DNA of 64,000 nucleotides from Paratinospora sagittata (taxonomy: Eukaryota > Streptophyta > Magnoliopsida > Ranunculales > Menispermaceae), in contig CM069603.1 of the NCBI GenBank assembly GCA_035771175.1, forward strand, positions 26,140,286-26,204,285, in the 5' to 3' direction. The notes beneath the pieces were generated by a model that made no database searches, was not told the DNA's origin, and saw only the letters and a program-made list of their open reading frames with translations. Positions 10,934 through 21,633 of this stretch are shown piece after piece; positions within the stretch are counted from its first letter, which is position 1, and each line of letters opens with the position of its first letter. Position numbers and translations under genes: made by a program.

Positions 10934-12720
10934 TGATAACTAGGTATTTAGTATATGTTTTAGAGCATGTTTTAGGTGTGTTTTATGGTATTTAGTTCAT
11001 ATATTTGGTTAATTTACCATAAATTTGGTTATTTGATAGTTTAGTTACATTTTGGTGTTTTTATTTTGGTATGAATTTCTATAGGTTGGTTCTTGAGATT
11101 ATTAAAGCATGATACTCACTTGATTTGATGTGTTTTGTAGGTGCTTTGATGTTCTAAATAATGATTGAGAAGATGAAGACATGATGCTGATAAGTTGAGT
11201 TTTATACATAGTAATTTGTAGGATTTTTATTAGTTTTTTAGAAGCATTTTCCCAATTTTTAGGTGTTTTTGGCATATTTTGTGTCTTAGGTTCATTTTAG
11301 TATTTTTATGAGTTTTATAGGTTAGTTTTAGTGGTTTTCATGAATAAAATGCATTAGGTTAGTTTAGGAAAACAAATATGATTTTTAGGAATTTTTCCTA
11401 AAATTATTAGTGTCATTTTCATGTTATCACATTTCATATTGCATTTTTAGTACATAGTTACATTTCGAGTTCTAACAAGTGATTAGTATGATGGATTTAC
11501 TTGCTTTTGCGTGATGTTTTGTAGGTGAATAAGAGCTTTAAAGTGTGGTGAAACGAGGTTAAAATGATGAAGAAAAGTGGCCAAGAACATGTGTGAGAAG
11601 TATACAAGGAAGTGCGCAAGAATGAAGAATAAACAAGAAGGAAAAAATGAAAAATACTGTTCTAGGCGTTGCAGCGCTTGGGAGGGGCAATAGCGCCCAG
11701 AACGTGAGAAAATTAGTATTAAATTTTTCCTCGGAGCGTTGCAGCACTACCCCCTTGAGTGCTGCAGCGCTACCTCACATTTCTGAATTTTTCATCCTTG
11801 TATTTGGGCAATTTCGACAATTCAAATCTTAGGCGAAGTAGGGCATATTATATATCATTTTTTTGGGTTTTCAAGGAGAACATACTGGAGAAGAGAACAA
11901 GATAGCTTAGAGGCAAGGAACGGAAAGATTCCACTTGGAAACAAGGAGAAGATTCAAGTCCCAAGATTTTGAGTTTGCTATTCAATGTTTATTATTGAGT
12001 GTTTCTCCATATCTTGTGTTGTTTCCATTCAAACTATGAACTAGTTTTGTTTTCTAGAGAGGAGATGGATCTTAACTTGAATATTATAGTTTAATATTAG
12101 ATTTTGTTTATTATCAATAAAATTTCCATAGTCTATTGATAACTCATATTCTTAATGCTTTTGATTTCTTGGCCACAAATCGAATGAGTTTAGACTTGGG
12201 AAGCGATACTCGAGAGAGAGTTTTCTAGGTTGGAACCAGGGGATTATGACCTGAAATCATTGTAGAATCGAGAGGTTTACAAGGTTTCATAAAGTTGTAG
12301 GAAAATCACAGAGTTTAATGGGTTGTTAGGAATTAGGGTTTTATCTAGAGATCGAATCTTAATCTTAATGATATGCTCTAATTCGGCACTCGAGAGAGGG
12401 AATTAGAGACGAGAGGATTTTGACTTATAGACTAGAAAATTGATTTGGTAATAAGCATGTCTAAATTACATAATTGAAGGGTTAGGTGAAATCGATTCTC
12501 TAGATATTCTCATATATATTAATCTTTCTCACAATTCGTTCAGTTTAATTAATTTTATTTGTTAGTTAAATACTTGAATCCATACAATTTGATCGCTAGA
12601 TAAAGTTAGAAATTAGTTAAAATGATAATTGGTGAGGTAAACAATCCTAGAGGACGACAACCCGATCTTCATCAGTTATTACTACTTAACTGTCGTGCAC
12701 TTGCGAGAAAATCACGAACA
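10934..12720 (+). repeat. 5' LTR of A1
   Basis: It runs from TGATAACTAGG to CACGAACA (1787 bp). The terminal part GTCGTGCACTTGCGAGAAAA recurs with changes at 15110-15138 and 16315-16345 and, inverted, at the 21634 end of solo LTR A2. The middle (11660-11775) holds GC-rich GCGTTGCAGCGC-type short palindromes in otherwise AT-rich sequence. Confidence 0.8.
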
Positions 12721-12726
12721 AGTTTT

Positions 12727-12744
12727 TGGCGCTGCTACCGGGGA
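12727..12744 (+). other. Primer-binding site of A1 (tRNA-Asp type)
   Basis: TGGCGCTGCTACCGGGGA lies six bases after the LTR. It matches the TGGCGCCGTTGCCGGGGA complement of plant tRNA-Asp, used by Athila/Ogre-type gypsy elements, with three substitutions. This places A1 outside the chromovirus and copia groups seen elsewhere in the window. Confidence 0.8.
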
Positions 12745-12853
12745 ATTTGTTTACTTTCTATCAATATCAGTAGTAATGGGTTTGAATTTTAATTTAGACT
12801 TACTTTTCTAAAGTTTTTCTGATTTTTCTCTTTGTTATTTCTTTTGTAGAGCA

Positions 12854-13447
12854 ATGGCGTACAATTTTGATCAATCAACTTTTCAATATAATTTTGGGCC
12901 AGTTGATCCTATTCAAGAGTGGTCGGCATCAAAATCTAACCTCCGGCAGCAAGTTTCCGAGCTTATTGAGGCAAGTTATCAATCTATTGTAGAGAGAATG
13001 GGAATTGCAAGCATGGGCTATTCAAGAATGAGTTCATGTATGAAGCAAGTTCATTATGGTAACAATTGGGCATATAATTGGATGGGTGATCCTTTACCCT
13101 ATCAATACCATTCGGGTATTTCTAACCATGAGAATTACTCCTATGAAAATTAATGGAATATCTTGCAACCTCTACCAGGCATCCATAATCAAGTGGAAAA
13201 GAAGGCCACCTTAGAAGATATACTAACTAATTATCTATTGGACGCGAGGTCGACTAAGATTGAGCCTAAGTTAAATAATCAATGGAATGAGCTGCAACCT
13301 CAAGCGGATGTCTACAATCAAGTGGAGAAGAAGCCGTCCTTGGAAGATCTACTTTATGATTCTATGGAAAAAATGGAGGAAAGCATTAAGAGGGATGAGT
13401 GTCAAATGGAAGCTTTAATGAAAAATATAGAGGGTTATATTGGGTAA
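12854..13447 (+). pseudogene. A1 gag-like ORF with one internal stop
   Basis: The ATG at 12854 opens a frame closed by TAA at 13151-13153 and resumed in the same frame to 13447. The second part contains an internal duplication: IHNQVEKKATLEDILTNYL is followed about 40 residues later by VYNQVEKKPSLEDLLYDSM. It ends in EALMKNIEGYIG, which resembles the EKKPSLED...ALE.QIGQLA segment of Athila Gag. The N-terminal half (MAYNFDQSTFQYNFG...) is not recognised. Function as Gag is inferred from position after the PBS. Confidence 0.55.
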
Positions 13448-13668
13448 ATCATTTCATCTTTTAATGCTTAACATCAAGGAGATTCCTTCCTGAGCAATGA
13501 AGAAGATGTCAAGGGGGTTGATGAAGTATATCAAGACATGACACCGCCGCCACCACCACCAAGACAGTTGACTATTCTAGAAGAGATACAACGCTATGAA
13601 GCCTTGAAAATATTCAACAAGATGTGCTTGAGTGTGATGATTAAGAGGATGCGCAATCAAGTGAGCTT

Positions 13669-14292
13669 ATGATGCCATATGATGAATTGACACCTACTAG
13701 TGTGGAGGAGTGTTTGGATGTCAAGGAATATGCATTCACTTTTGAGGATCCGTTTGCCCATGTACTACAAGAGAAAGTTGAGGGGGTCAATAAAAAGATT
13801 CAAAGCCATTTAGAGGTGCTTGGTGGTCAATGCCTAAACATTTGGAAAGAACCAACTGAATATTTCGATGACATTTTTTCATATGTAGGGAGTGATGATT
13901 CATCGGACCTCACGTTTCCACCAGAGGATCAATCGTATAATTTTTTGTGGGAGATGTATACAAGTCCGATGAGTCTGTCATTAAGTCTGAACAACGAGGA
14001 AGACAGGAGGATGCTCGAAAAAATAAGGAAACACACTCGATTTAAGCGAGAAGAAAAAGTCGGGCTGAGGACTCTAAACCAAGCGCTGGATGGGAGGCAA
14101 CCCATTGGTTTATGCTTTATTTATTTATTATTTTTTTTGAGTCATTGTAGTATAGGACTTGAATTTCATGCCTTGACAGATTTGTTTCCTTTGCCCTTTT
14201 CAGGTTCTAAAGCAAGTTTGGGGGTCTTTTTGGAGCATTTAGGAAAGACGAATGGCGTGCATCATGTGCCATCTTCACACATTTTGGTTTAG
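13669..14292 (+). pseudogene. A1 second ORF, acidic, function unknown
   Basis: A 207-codon frame in a different phase from the first ORF is rich in Asp/Glu (PYDELTPTSVEECLDVKEYA, FPPEDQSYNF). From about codon 145 it contains QALDGRQPIG, encoded by a GGGAGGCAACCCA-type stretch that commonly marks the 3' end of coding DNA in Athila/LARD elements. The hydrophobic stretch after it is probably untranslated in life. No catalytic motif is visible. It may be a worn non-autonomous-element ORF. Confidence 0.4.
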
Positions 14293-14389
14293 GGGGATCC
14301 ATGGGAGAAGGAAGGAAGATGGGCAGGTTGTTGTGGAAACGGAGATTGGCTTCAGAAGCGAGGCGAATCGAAGATCTACAGTATTTCTA

Positions 14390-15138
14390 GCACATTTTAT
14401 AGAGGATTTTGATGTTTTCTATCTCATTTTGTATTTTCTTCTCCAAGCTATGAAGTAAATTTGAATTCTAGAGAATAGATGGATCTTAGTTGTTTTTGAT
14501 GGATTGATTGTGGATTTATTTCATTGTTAATGCAATTTTCTATGGTTTATTCATGATTTTCTGTGTTTAATGCTTTTGATTTACCGATCATGAATTGAAT
14601 GAACCTAGATTTAAGGGGCGGCACTCGAGAGAGGGTTCTTTAGGTTGGGAAATGATAATTGTGACATGAAATTTCTATAGGATTGAGAGATTTATAGGAT
14701 TTTATGAGATCATTTAAAAATCCCTAGAGTTTAGAGCATAATTGAGAAAGGGATCTTTATCGAGATATCGAGACCTAATTTCAATTATAGATTTCAATTC
14801 GGCACTCGAGAGAGGGGATTGATGACCATTGGATTTGATCTATAAATCTGAAAAATGAATTTAACAATGAATGATTCCAATTAATTCTGATTTGCAACTA
14901 AGTGAAGTCGATTCTCTAGATCCATTCCATAATTGAATTTTCCTTACTTTAAATTTCTTTAGTTTCATTTAATTTTTAGCTCTTTAATTCATTTAATATC
15001 TCCATTTGATTATCTAGATAAAGTTTAAAACCTGTGAAACAGTAGTTGATAAGGTAACAATTCCCTGTGGACACGATAACCCGACTCACAATCGGTATAT
15101 TATAACTTAACTGTCATGCACTTGCGATAAAATCATGA
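14390..15138 (+). repeat. A1 internal LTR-like block (3' half of an LTR)
   Basis: This block is colinear with the last about 730 bases of the A1 5' LTR: GGATCTTAG, GCACTCGAGAGAGGG (twice), TCGATTCTCTAGAT, and the end CTTAACTGTCATGCACTTGCGA...CATGAACA. It has no U3 start and no PBS follows it. It may be a recombination remnant inside A1. Confidence 0.6.
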
Positions 15139-16345
15139 ACAGATGCAAGAGGAGCCAAGGGAGTTAGAGTGAAGAAACAAGTGCATCCAGGCCTTGGAAG
15201 TGTGAAAAATTAGACAAGTCCACAAGAAAATAAGGAAAAATAGGTGCAAAAACTCGTAACTGGGCGCCGCGGAGTAGGAAAATTTGAAAATGCGCGACTT
15301 TTGCATTTCGACCATAACTTTCTCAATTTAACTCCGAATGTGCGATTCAAAATAAAACTTTCTAATTTTGTTGCGAACTTTCCTAGTTCGACTTGGACAC
15401 TTCTTGGACGACTGCCTATGGACTTGTAGCTATATAAAGACCATTTTTTAGGGTTTTCAAAGCATTATAGAGGATAAAAGAAAGAAGAGAACGAGCTGAA
15501 GAAAATTGAATCAAAGGAGGTGAAGAACGCGATGTTGGAAACAAGGGAGCATCTTCAACATCTTCCAATTGGTTTTCTAATTGCTTCTTATTTCTATTTA
15601 ACATGTTCATCAATATTTTTATATTTTCTTCTATTTCAATGATGAGCTAAGTTGTTTGTCTATAGTTACAATTGGATCTCATATAGATATTGCATTTTAT
15701 GTTTGATTTTAGATTTAATTGATTATTTAGAGTTGTTTATTTTAATCTATTCTAAATGATTCTAATTACTTGATCACTAATTAGATGATTTGTTAAATCT
15801 ATATGATCTTGACGAAGGGAGTTTAGATTTGTGAACTTGATTAAAATAACATATTACATAAGGGGGAAAACTATTGAGTTCATGTGAGATAGAAATATAT
15901 TCATGTGACATGTGGAACCATTGAAGAGTATAATCTTAATGAATCTTGTTTTAATTTAAATTTCATAGAAATATAGATATTTAATTATTCAAGGTATTTT
16001 TGCTTGACCATCGAAAGAGGCTTGTAAATAATTTAGACTCTTAGTTAACAAATTTAATTAATTAATTAATTGAAAACTAGTTAGATAAATCCAATTGAAA
16101 TATGAGAGAAGATTGTAATTCTAGGTTTTAATTATTCTGATTACTTTGATTAATTTTGATTTGTTTTATATATAACTTTAATGTTTAGATTACAACGAAT
16201 TTTAATTGGTGTTTAGATAAGATTAGGGTGAAACAATTTTAATATTTAACATAGAAATTCAGTAACAAACCTCTGTGGAAACGATACTCTATTCATTTTA
16301 TTACTTGTTAATGGTATTGTGCACTTGCAATAATTTTACGCAACA
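15139..16345 (+). repeat. A1 terminal LTR-like block
   Basis: The block repeats the LTR order again: a GGGCGCCGCGG stretch near 15262; AGGGTTTTCAAAG; a GGAAACAAGGGAG stretch; an AT-rich stretch; then TGTGGAAACGATACTC and GTGCACTTGCAATAATTTTAC ending CAACA at 16345. It is more diverged than the middle block and lacks the TGATAACTAGG start, so A1 does not have a simple two-LTR structure. Confidence 0.55.
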
Positions 16346-17305
16346 ATTTTGCAAAATTTGGTTCAAATGAGCTAAGGGGTGTATTTATAGAGAAATACCT
16401 CGAAAAAAGTAGGAAACGCGTTACTGTAGAGAAAAACACATTTTTGTTTGAAAAAAACTAAAAATCATCTCTAGGAAAAACATAGAGAAACGTGTTTATG
16501 TGAAAGGAAGCGTGTTTCTAGGCGAATTTCAAAACTACCTAGAAAGAGAGAAAGGCGTTTCTCAGGAGGAAACACGTTTCTGTGTGAAAGTCCAAAAATG
16601 ATAAAAAGTGAGAAACAAGTTTCTTTCATAAGAAACGAGTTTCTGTTTATTTCCAGTAAGTATCGATTTTTGGGGTTTTAAGAAGCGCGTTTCTGTGATC
16701 TTAGATGAATTTTCACCGTTCTGGAAAATTAGGAAATGAGTTTCTTTAAAGAAAAATGTGTTTCTTAAGAAAAAAACGCGTTTCTATGTTTACAAAAACA
16801 TGCTTTTGATTTTTCAAAATTTTCCTAAGTCCTCAATAGGATTTCTTGAAAAACCAAACTTAAATACACTTGAAAAACATTGAGTTTTGATCATAGTAAA
16901 GTTCATGGAAGTATTTAAATCAAAATTTGATGAGAGTCAAAAGTTTGACTAACTTGGAAACATTTTGATCATGCAAAAACTTATGATTTTAAAGTATGAT
17001 GCATGCATGCAAATGATTTGAAAATAAATGAGCAATATAGAGACAAGAAAGATTACAACCTAGTTCTAAGTATAATTGTAAGCTCTCATCCTTTTCTCTT
17101 CAAGTCAACACGTCCAATCTTTTTCCTTTGACTGTGTTTGATCCACTTGAGTTGACTTGAGATCACTTGAATTTTGTATTGGCCTTTTACCTTTGATCTT
17201 TCGTGCTGAAACATACTCAATTAAACTATTAGCACCAACTATTATATTGTTTGTTAATATCAAAACACTAGGAGAAATCTTAGTGGTAAACCACTTAGGC
17301 CAACA

Positions 17306-17720
17306 TAGCATTCTCATAACAACCTCTTCTAAACTCTTCAAGCTCATTAAGTTGGATTTTTCTTTAAGCTCCAGCTCTGTCTAAGTCAAAGTTACAGGTT
17401 TTGATGGCCCAATAGGCTTTATATTCGAGCTCCAAAGGGACGTGACATTCTTTCCCAAATATCAAATGTAAGGCGACATTTCGAAAGGATTCCTATAAGC
17501 CCAAAGTGCAGCAATTAGTCTTAAAGACCAATCTATAAGATCTAGGTTTATGGTCTTTTTGAAGATGTTCTTTATCTCCTGATTGGAAACTTCGACTTGA
17601 CCACTTGTTTGGGGGTGATAAGGGGTCGCAACTTTGTGTGTTATGCCATACTTACGCATTAAGGCATCGAAAGGTTGATTACAAATATGCGTCCCTCCAT
17701 CACTTATTACGACTCTAAGG
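17306..17720 (-). pseudogene. pol: E4 integrase, end of catalytic core
   Basis: On the - strand the order is [84 protein letters not shown] and IQLNELEEF...CYENA. This is the core and linker of an Athila/Tat gypsy integrase. The second Asp (in SDGG) is present, and Glu falls in SNQEI as the third acidic residue. Stops and frameshifts occur, for example a UAA after DRAGA near 17363. The reading continues right at 19985 across solo LTR S3 and left at 9591 across solo LTR C. Confidence 0.85.
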
Positions 17721-19984
17721 TGTTGACCTAGTATTATAGTCCAAGAGGGAGAGTGAATTGGACTTAGCGGATTTTTGCATTACCTTTTGGTTAATTAATT
17801 TAAACAAAATATATGCGCAGTAGGTAACAAGCCAAATAATCAAGTCTAGGAAAAATAAATGGACACAACAATTTATAGTGGTTCGGTTCCCCTTCAATCT
17901 ACTCCACTACCTGACTACAAACGATCAGGATTTTCCAATCCACTGTTGGCTAGTCAACTTATGGGCGTGACTAGAAGCCGTACATACTAACCAACATAAA
18001 GGCTTGTCTAGAAGCCATACACACTAACCAACATAAAGGCTTGGCTAGAAGTCATACTGTAACCAACTTACGGGCGTGGTTACAAGTCGTACAACAATAT
18101 AGTATAGTCCCGAGTGACTAACAAGTCAACAATACATCAAGATTACAAATGATAGAGAGAGATGTTTTGAAAATACTCTCAACAATTTTAAGTGTACAAT
18201 CTTGAATGAATAATCACTATTATTCCAACCACAATATTTTAATTGATGTGTAGTGTTGAAATAGTTGTTTTCAAATACGTGCAAATGATTCAAATAGTAA
18301 TAATGTAAGATCAAGAATCGAATATGCATATGTATTCAAATATTGATTCTAAAGATGATATGTATGAAGCATAAGAATAAATATGCAAAAATGATCAAGA
18401 CTTGTTGATTCTAAATAGATAAATGGTTAAGTTCAAGAATCAATATGCTCAAGTAATGATCAATGAAATCGATTCAAAATAATGTAAGTTTAGCACATGA
18501 ATTGATACAACATAAGATGTATGAAACCACTAATCAAGATAATATCATATGAAGATCAAATATGGTTTCACAAACACTTCAACAAAACGATTTTAAAGAT
18601 AGATAAATCAAACACAAAAATCAATTTTCAATCACAAGCACAATCACACGAATCTTGAAAAGAGATTTTATTCAACTCTTGGGAAGGATGAAGCACACAA
18701 GATTCTCCAATCTGTGAAGGTGATTGAGAGTGATTTCGCCTTCAAGAAAGATCAAGATCTACAAGATATGTAATGAACTCACTCAAGAACGACTTGATCA
18801 ATGCTCAAGAGAAACTCACAAGTTTCTCAAAGTGTCTGAAAGATTAGGCGAACTATTAGGAAGTATGAATCAAATATTCAAATGTAGGTGAACTTTTGCT
18901 TTGAAAAGATGTTTAAATCACTCAAGAACTTGTAGAAATGAAAGTATGAAAAATGGCACAAGTTCAATGATTTTGCAAAAGTTGCTCTGCAAATGAGCAA
19001 GTATGGTATTTATAGAAAAATACTAGACCGAGGTACATGACCGTGTTCCTTAATAAACGAGCGCGCTTCCGCTTTGAAATTTGAAACTTTTCAGATTTTC
19101 CTCCAATTGAGGAACACGTTCTTTATAAGAGGAGCGCGCCCCTTAATATGTCCGGGGTTCTTCATCAAGAACTACTGACTCTATAAACATTCCTATTTTG
19201 CTCTTTTCTACAGGAGCGCGTTCATATTAAGAAGACCGCGTTCCTCAATCCCTGATTAGAAAAGTTCGAGTCTCAGGAAAAACCACAGAAGCGTGTTCCT
19301 TATACTCTGATAAAAAAAATTTTGATTATCGGGAAAAAGCTCAAGAGCACGTTCCTTGAATGAGGAGCGCATTCTTTCACGTTGAAGTGATAAAAGCTCG
19401 ATTTTTTGAAAAAAAAGAGTTTAAGACATTGTCAAACACAAACCAACTTTGAAAATATTTGTGACAAGATTGAAACACAGTTTGCGAGGATAAACACGTG
19501 TAAAACAAACGATTAATACAGATAATCAAGACGTTCGATATGATACACGTAAAATGATAAAAACCATGTAGAGTTGATAATATGGGTGCATGATAAACGA
19601 TGATATAGATATGCATGATAAATATCCTTAACTATAAGATTGCATGATAATCATGATAACGTGTGTGCGTGCATGATCAATATGATAATAATGTATGTGC
19701 ATGAATATGATAACCTATATGCATGATTTTAAAAAGATACAAATCATATTGTCGTTGGAATGAGTAAGAATTTACAACACTAAGATTCTAGACAGAAGAT
19801 TACAAACATGAAGCTCTTAAATCTTCATGCATTATTGTTTCATCCACACGCTTTGACGATATAGTTGAATCCATCTGATATAGCTAGTTAGCACTGAAAC
19901 AACTAAGTCAAAGAGATTAATGATAACAAGGAATGTTGTTTATAATCAACAAAACAAAACCGAGTGAGAGTCGTTACATCAACA
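17721..19984 (-). mobile_element. Solo LTR S3 (- strand)
   Basis: It runs from TGTTGACCT at 17721 to CATCAACA at 19984 (2264 bp). Flanks are TAAGG (17716-17720) and TAGGG (19985-19989), a 5-bp TSD with one substitution. The interrupted integrase coding (GTP|R/L-VVISDGG) confirms the junction. Modules are a GTCCAA/TTGGAC hairpin at the left edge, GTAAGT-type units (inverted) at 17930-18110, a TATA box at 19007-19014, and an array of GAGCGCG/CGCGTTCCT short palindromes at 19020-19390. No internal region is present. Confidence 0.85.
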
Positions 19985-21120
19985 TAGGGGTCCCGAATAA
20001 AGATAAAATATTCTCCTTAAAAAAAATTATGACCACTTTATGATTATTTTCCTTTCAAGCTATGGCCTCAATCTATTTAGATACGTAGCCAAAAACCACA
20101 AGTATATAAATATTACAGAAAGAGAAAAGACCCATGAAGTCAATACCCCAAACATCAAATATGTCAATGATAAGTATAGGGGATAATGGCATCATATTTC
20201 ACTTTCAAATGCTACCCAATTTTTTACAACGATCACAAGACTTAGAAAATAGATGGGCATCATGGAATAGTGAAGGTCAATAGAATCCACATAGTAAAGC
20301 CTTAAAAGTAGTATTTTTTTCCAAAAAAGTAGCCCCCACATTCAACAGAATAACAAAAAGTCAAAATAGAATGTTGTTCATTTTCAGGGACACACCTCCT
20401 AGTAATCTAGTCTGGGCAATATTTAAACAAATAGGAGAGGTCCCAAACGAATTTGGTCACCTCAGTATGAAAATTCTTTTTATCTTGAGAGGTCCCGTGG
20501 GAAGGAATATGACCAGTAACTAAATAATTTGCAATGTCTTGATACCATGTTGTGTGAGAAATAGAAAATTATTGTTCATCAGGGAATGACTTTTGGACAG
20601 GCAAAGCCTCATAAGAAATGTTTAGGAAAAGTCAAGATAAATGATTAGCAACTACATTTTTTGAACCTTTCTGGTCAAACTCCTATAATAATAGGATCCA
20701 CCTAATAAGGTACAATTTGGTGTCTTTTTTAGATAAAAGGTACCTTAAGGCATAATGATCAGTGTAAATGATGACTTTTGACTATAAGGTATGACTTAAA
20801 CTTGTCTAAGGCAAAAACAAATTGCTAGTAGCTATTTCTCTATGGTAAAGTAGTTCATTTGAGCATCATTAAGTATTTTACTAGCATAGTTTGACATGAG
20901 GCAATCTATTTTTTCTTTTCCCTAAAATGGGTCCTAAGGCATGACTATTGGCATCACACATTACCTCAAAAGGAAGTGTCCAATCTGGAGGTTGGATAAT
21001 AGGGGAAGATATCAATAAGTCGTTAAGCTTGGTAAAATCTTGTTTGCATTTATCGTCAAAAACAAAAAGGAGTGTCCTTGGCCAATAGGTCACATAAAGG
21101 TGTAGAAATTTTGCTAAAGC
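19985..21120 (-). pseudogene. pol: E4 pol: RT end, RNase H, integrase N-terminus and core
   Basis: From right to left on the - strand, with many frameshifts: FSKISTPLCDLLAKD (end of RT); FVFDDKCKQDFTKLNDLLIS; IIQPPDWTLPFEVMCDAN (RNase H, Asp present); ALDKFKSYL; WYQDIANYLVTGHIPS; FKYCPD and RRCVPENEQHSILTF (integrase zinc region); CDRCKKLG; and IDFMGLFSF with the first catalytic Asp. IQPPDW and the AN(Y/W)LV.G.(L/I)P motif place it in the Athila/Tat group of non-chromodomain gypsy elements. The upstream RT core, protease and gag are absent. Confidence 0.8.
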
Positions 21121-21129
21121 CCTGAGGTT

Positions 21130-21330
21130 ACTTACTGCGTGAGCGCGAGCGCGCTGGCTCAGAAACCCGAAAGTGGGGTTTCTGTTGGAAGGCACAACTA
21201 CCACGCTAGTGTCTATTAGCACGCTGACGAAGAAACCCGAGAGAGGGGTTTCTAATTTCCCCAGCGATAACACATTACACCTATGGTAGTGTACTGGTGT
21301 CTACCATAAAAGCAGACCCGCTAGAACGTT
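21130..21330. repeat. GC-rich island with duplicated 8-bp hairpin
   Basis: In AT-rich surroundings this block holds GCGTGAGCGCGAGCGCGC and two near-identical stem-loops exactly 70 bp apart: AGAAACCC / GGGTTTCT at 21161-21183 (loop GAAAGTG) and at 21231-21253 (loop GAGAGAG). It lies between the truncated E4 RT and a - strand copia end, so it may belong to the 3' non-coding part of that copia element. No gene is supported. The - strand frame through it only joins the GC-rich block to E4 RNase H. Confidence 0.65.
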
Positions 21331-21339
21331 GGTGCTTTT

Positions 21340-21535
21340 TAGACAAAGTGAACATAAATTTTTATGATTCAATGTGATCCAATCCTTTGTCTATGAGACC
21401 AAAAACAATCAAATGATATAAATAATCAAAGATTTATTCGATTCACTGAACATGCCTAATTCTTTTCGAATGTGAATGAATTGATCTTTAGGCAAAGCTT
21501 GGGTAAAAATATCCGCAAGTTGATCTTTTATACCA
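21340..21535 (-). pseudogene. pol: Copia (SIRE-like) pol C-terminus fragment
   Basis: On the - strand the fragment reads KDQLADIFTQALPKDQFIHI, then RKELGMFSES and a stop at 21409. This is the end of RNase H in Ty1/copia pol; compare KEQLANIFTKALPKDQF in E1. Nothing of the rest of this copy is seen. It lies against the E3 integrase fragment to the right, and the exact join is uncertain within about 21520-21560. Confidence 0.75.
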
Positions 21536-21622
21536 AGGGTGTAAAGCGAAAATTCTGGTTCTTGGGAAGGAAGGGGCCATTGCAGAGTTTGTTGCAAAGT
21601 GTCTCCCTTGTCAGCAAGTAAA
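21530..21622 (+). pseudogene. pol: E3 integrase zinc-binding region, left fragment
   Basis: The + strand reads RKFWFLGRK, then after a one-base frameshift IAEFVAKCLPCQQVK. The two Cys of the HHCC finger are visible; the canonical form is WWPGMK..IAEFV.KC.TCQQVKAEH. Reading resumes exactly at 53571 (VKAKRRLPQPL) beyond E2, with GTAAA duplicated at the two ends. That makes this the insertion target of E2. Confidence 0.8.
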
Positions 21623-21633
21623 TGTTGGCCCAG

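Larger units (their letters stand above)
10934..16345 (+). mobile_element. A1: pol-less Athila/Tat-type (LARD-like) element with TSD atttt
   Basis: The insertion begins TGATAACTAGG and ends ACGCAACA. The duplication ATTTT occupies 10929-10933 and 16346-16350. The interrupted sequence is LTR C, and homologous LTRs (near 23920 and 52590) are continuous at this point. Contents are a 5' LTR (10934-12720), a tRNA-Asp-type PBS, gag-like ORF remnants, and two successive LTR-like 3' blocks. No protease, RT or integrase is visible, so it would depend on enzymes of another element. Confidence 0.8.
9597..17305 (-). mobile_element. Solo LTR C (- strand), interrupted by A1
   Basis: On the + strand it runs from 9597 to ...GGCCAACA at 17305 and is flanked by TAGCA at 9592-9596 and 17306-17310. 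Its left terminus reads CG instead of the expected TG, a likely transition. Without the A1 insertion (10934-16345 plus a 5-bp duplication) it is 2292 bp. It carries the modules of the copia-type LTRs here: GAAACGCG-type palindromes at 16395-16800, a TATA box (TATTTATA, 16382-16389), tandem CTAAGGATGAACC-like units at 9900-10090, and a CCCAA/TTGGG hairpin next to the 9597 end. It lies inside E4 integrase. Confidence 0.85.

Noticed and set aside
21161..21253. CRISPR-like array
   Set aside because: There are only two hairpins with one spacer-sized gap in plant DNA; no further repeat units and no associated genes.
20881..21273. 130-codon - strand ORF as a single protein
   Set aside because: Only the part left of about 21120 is E4 RNase H; the N-terminal part is the GC-rich hairpin island joined by chance in the same frame.
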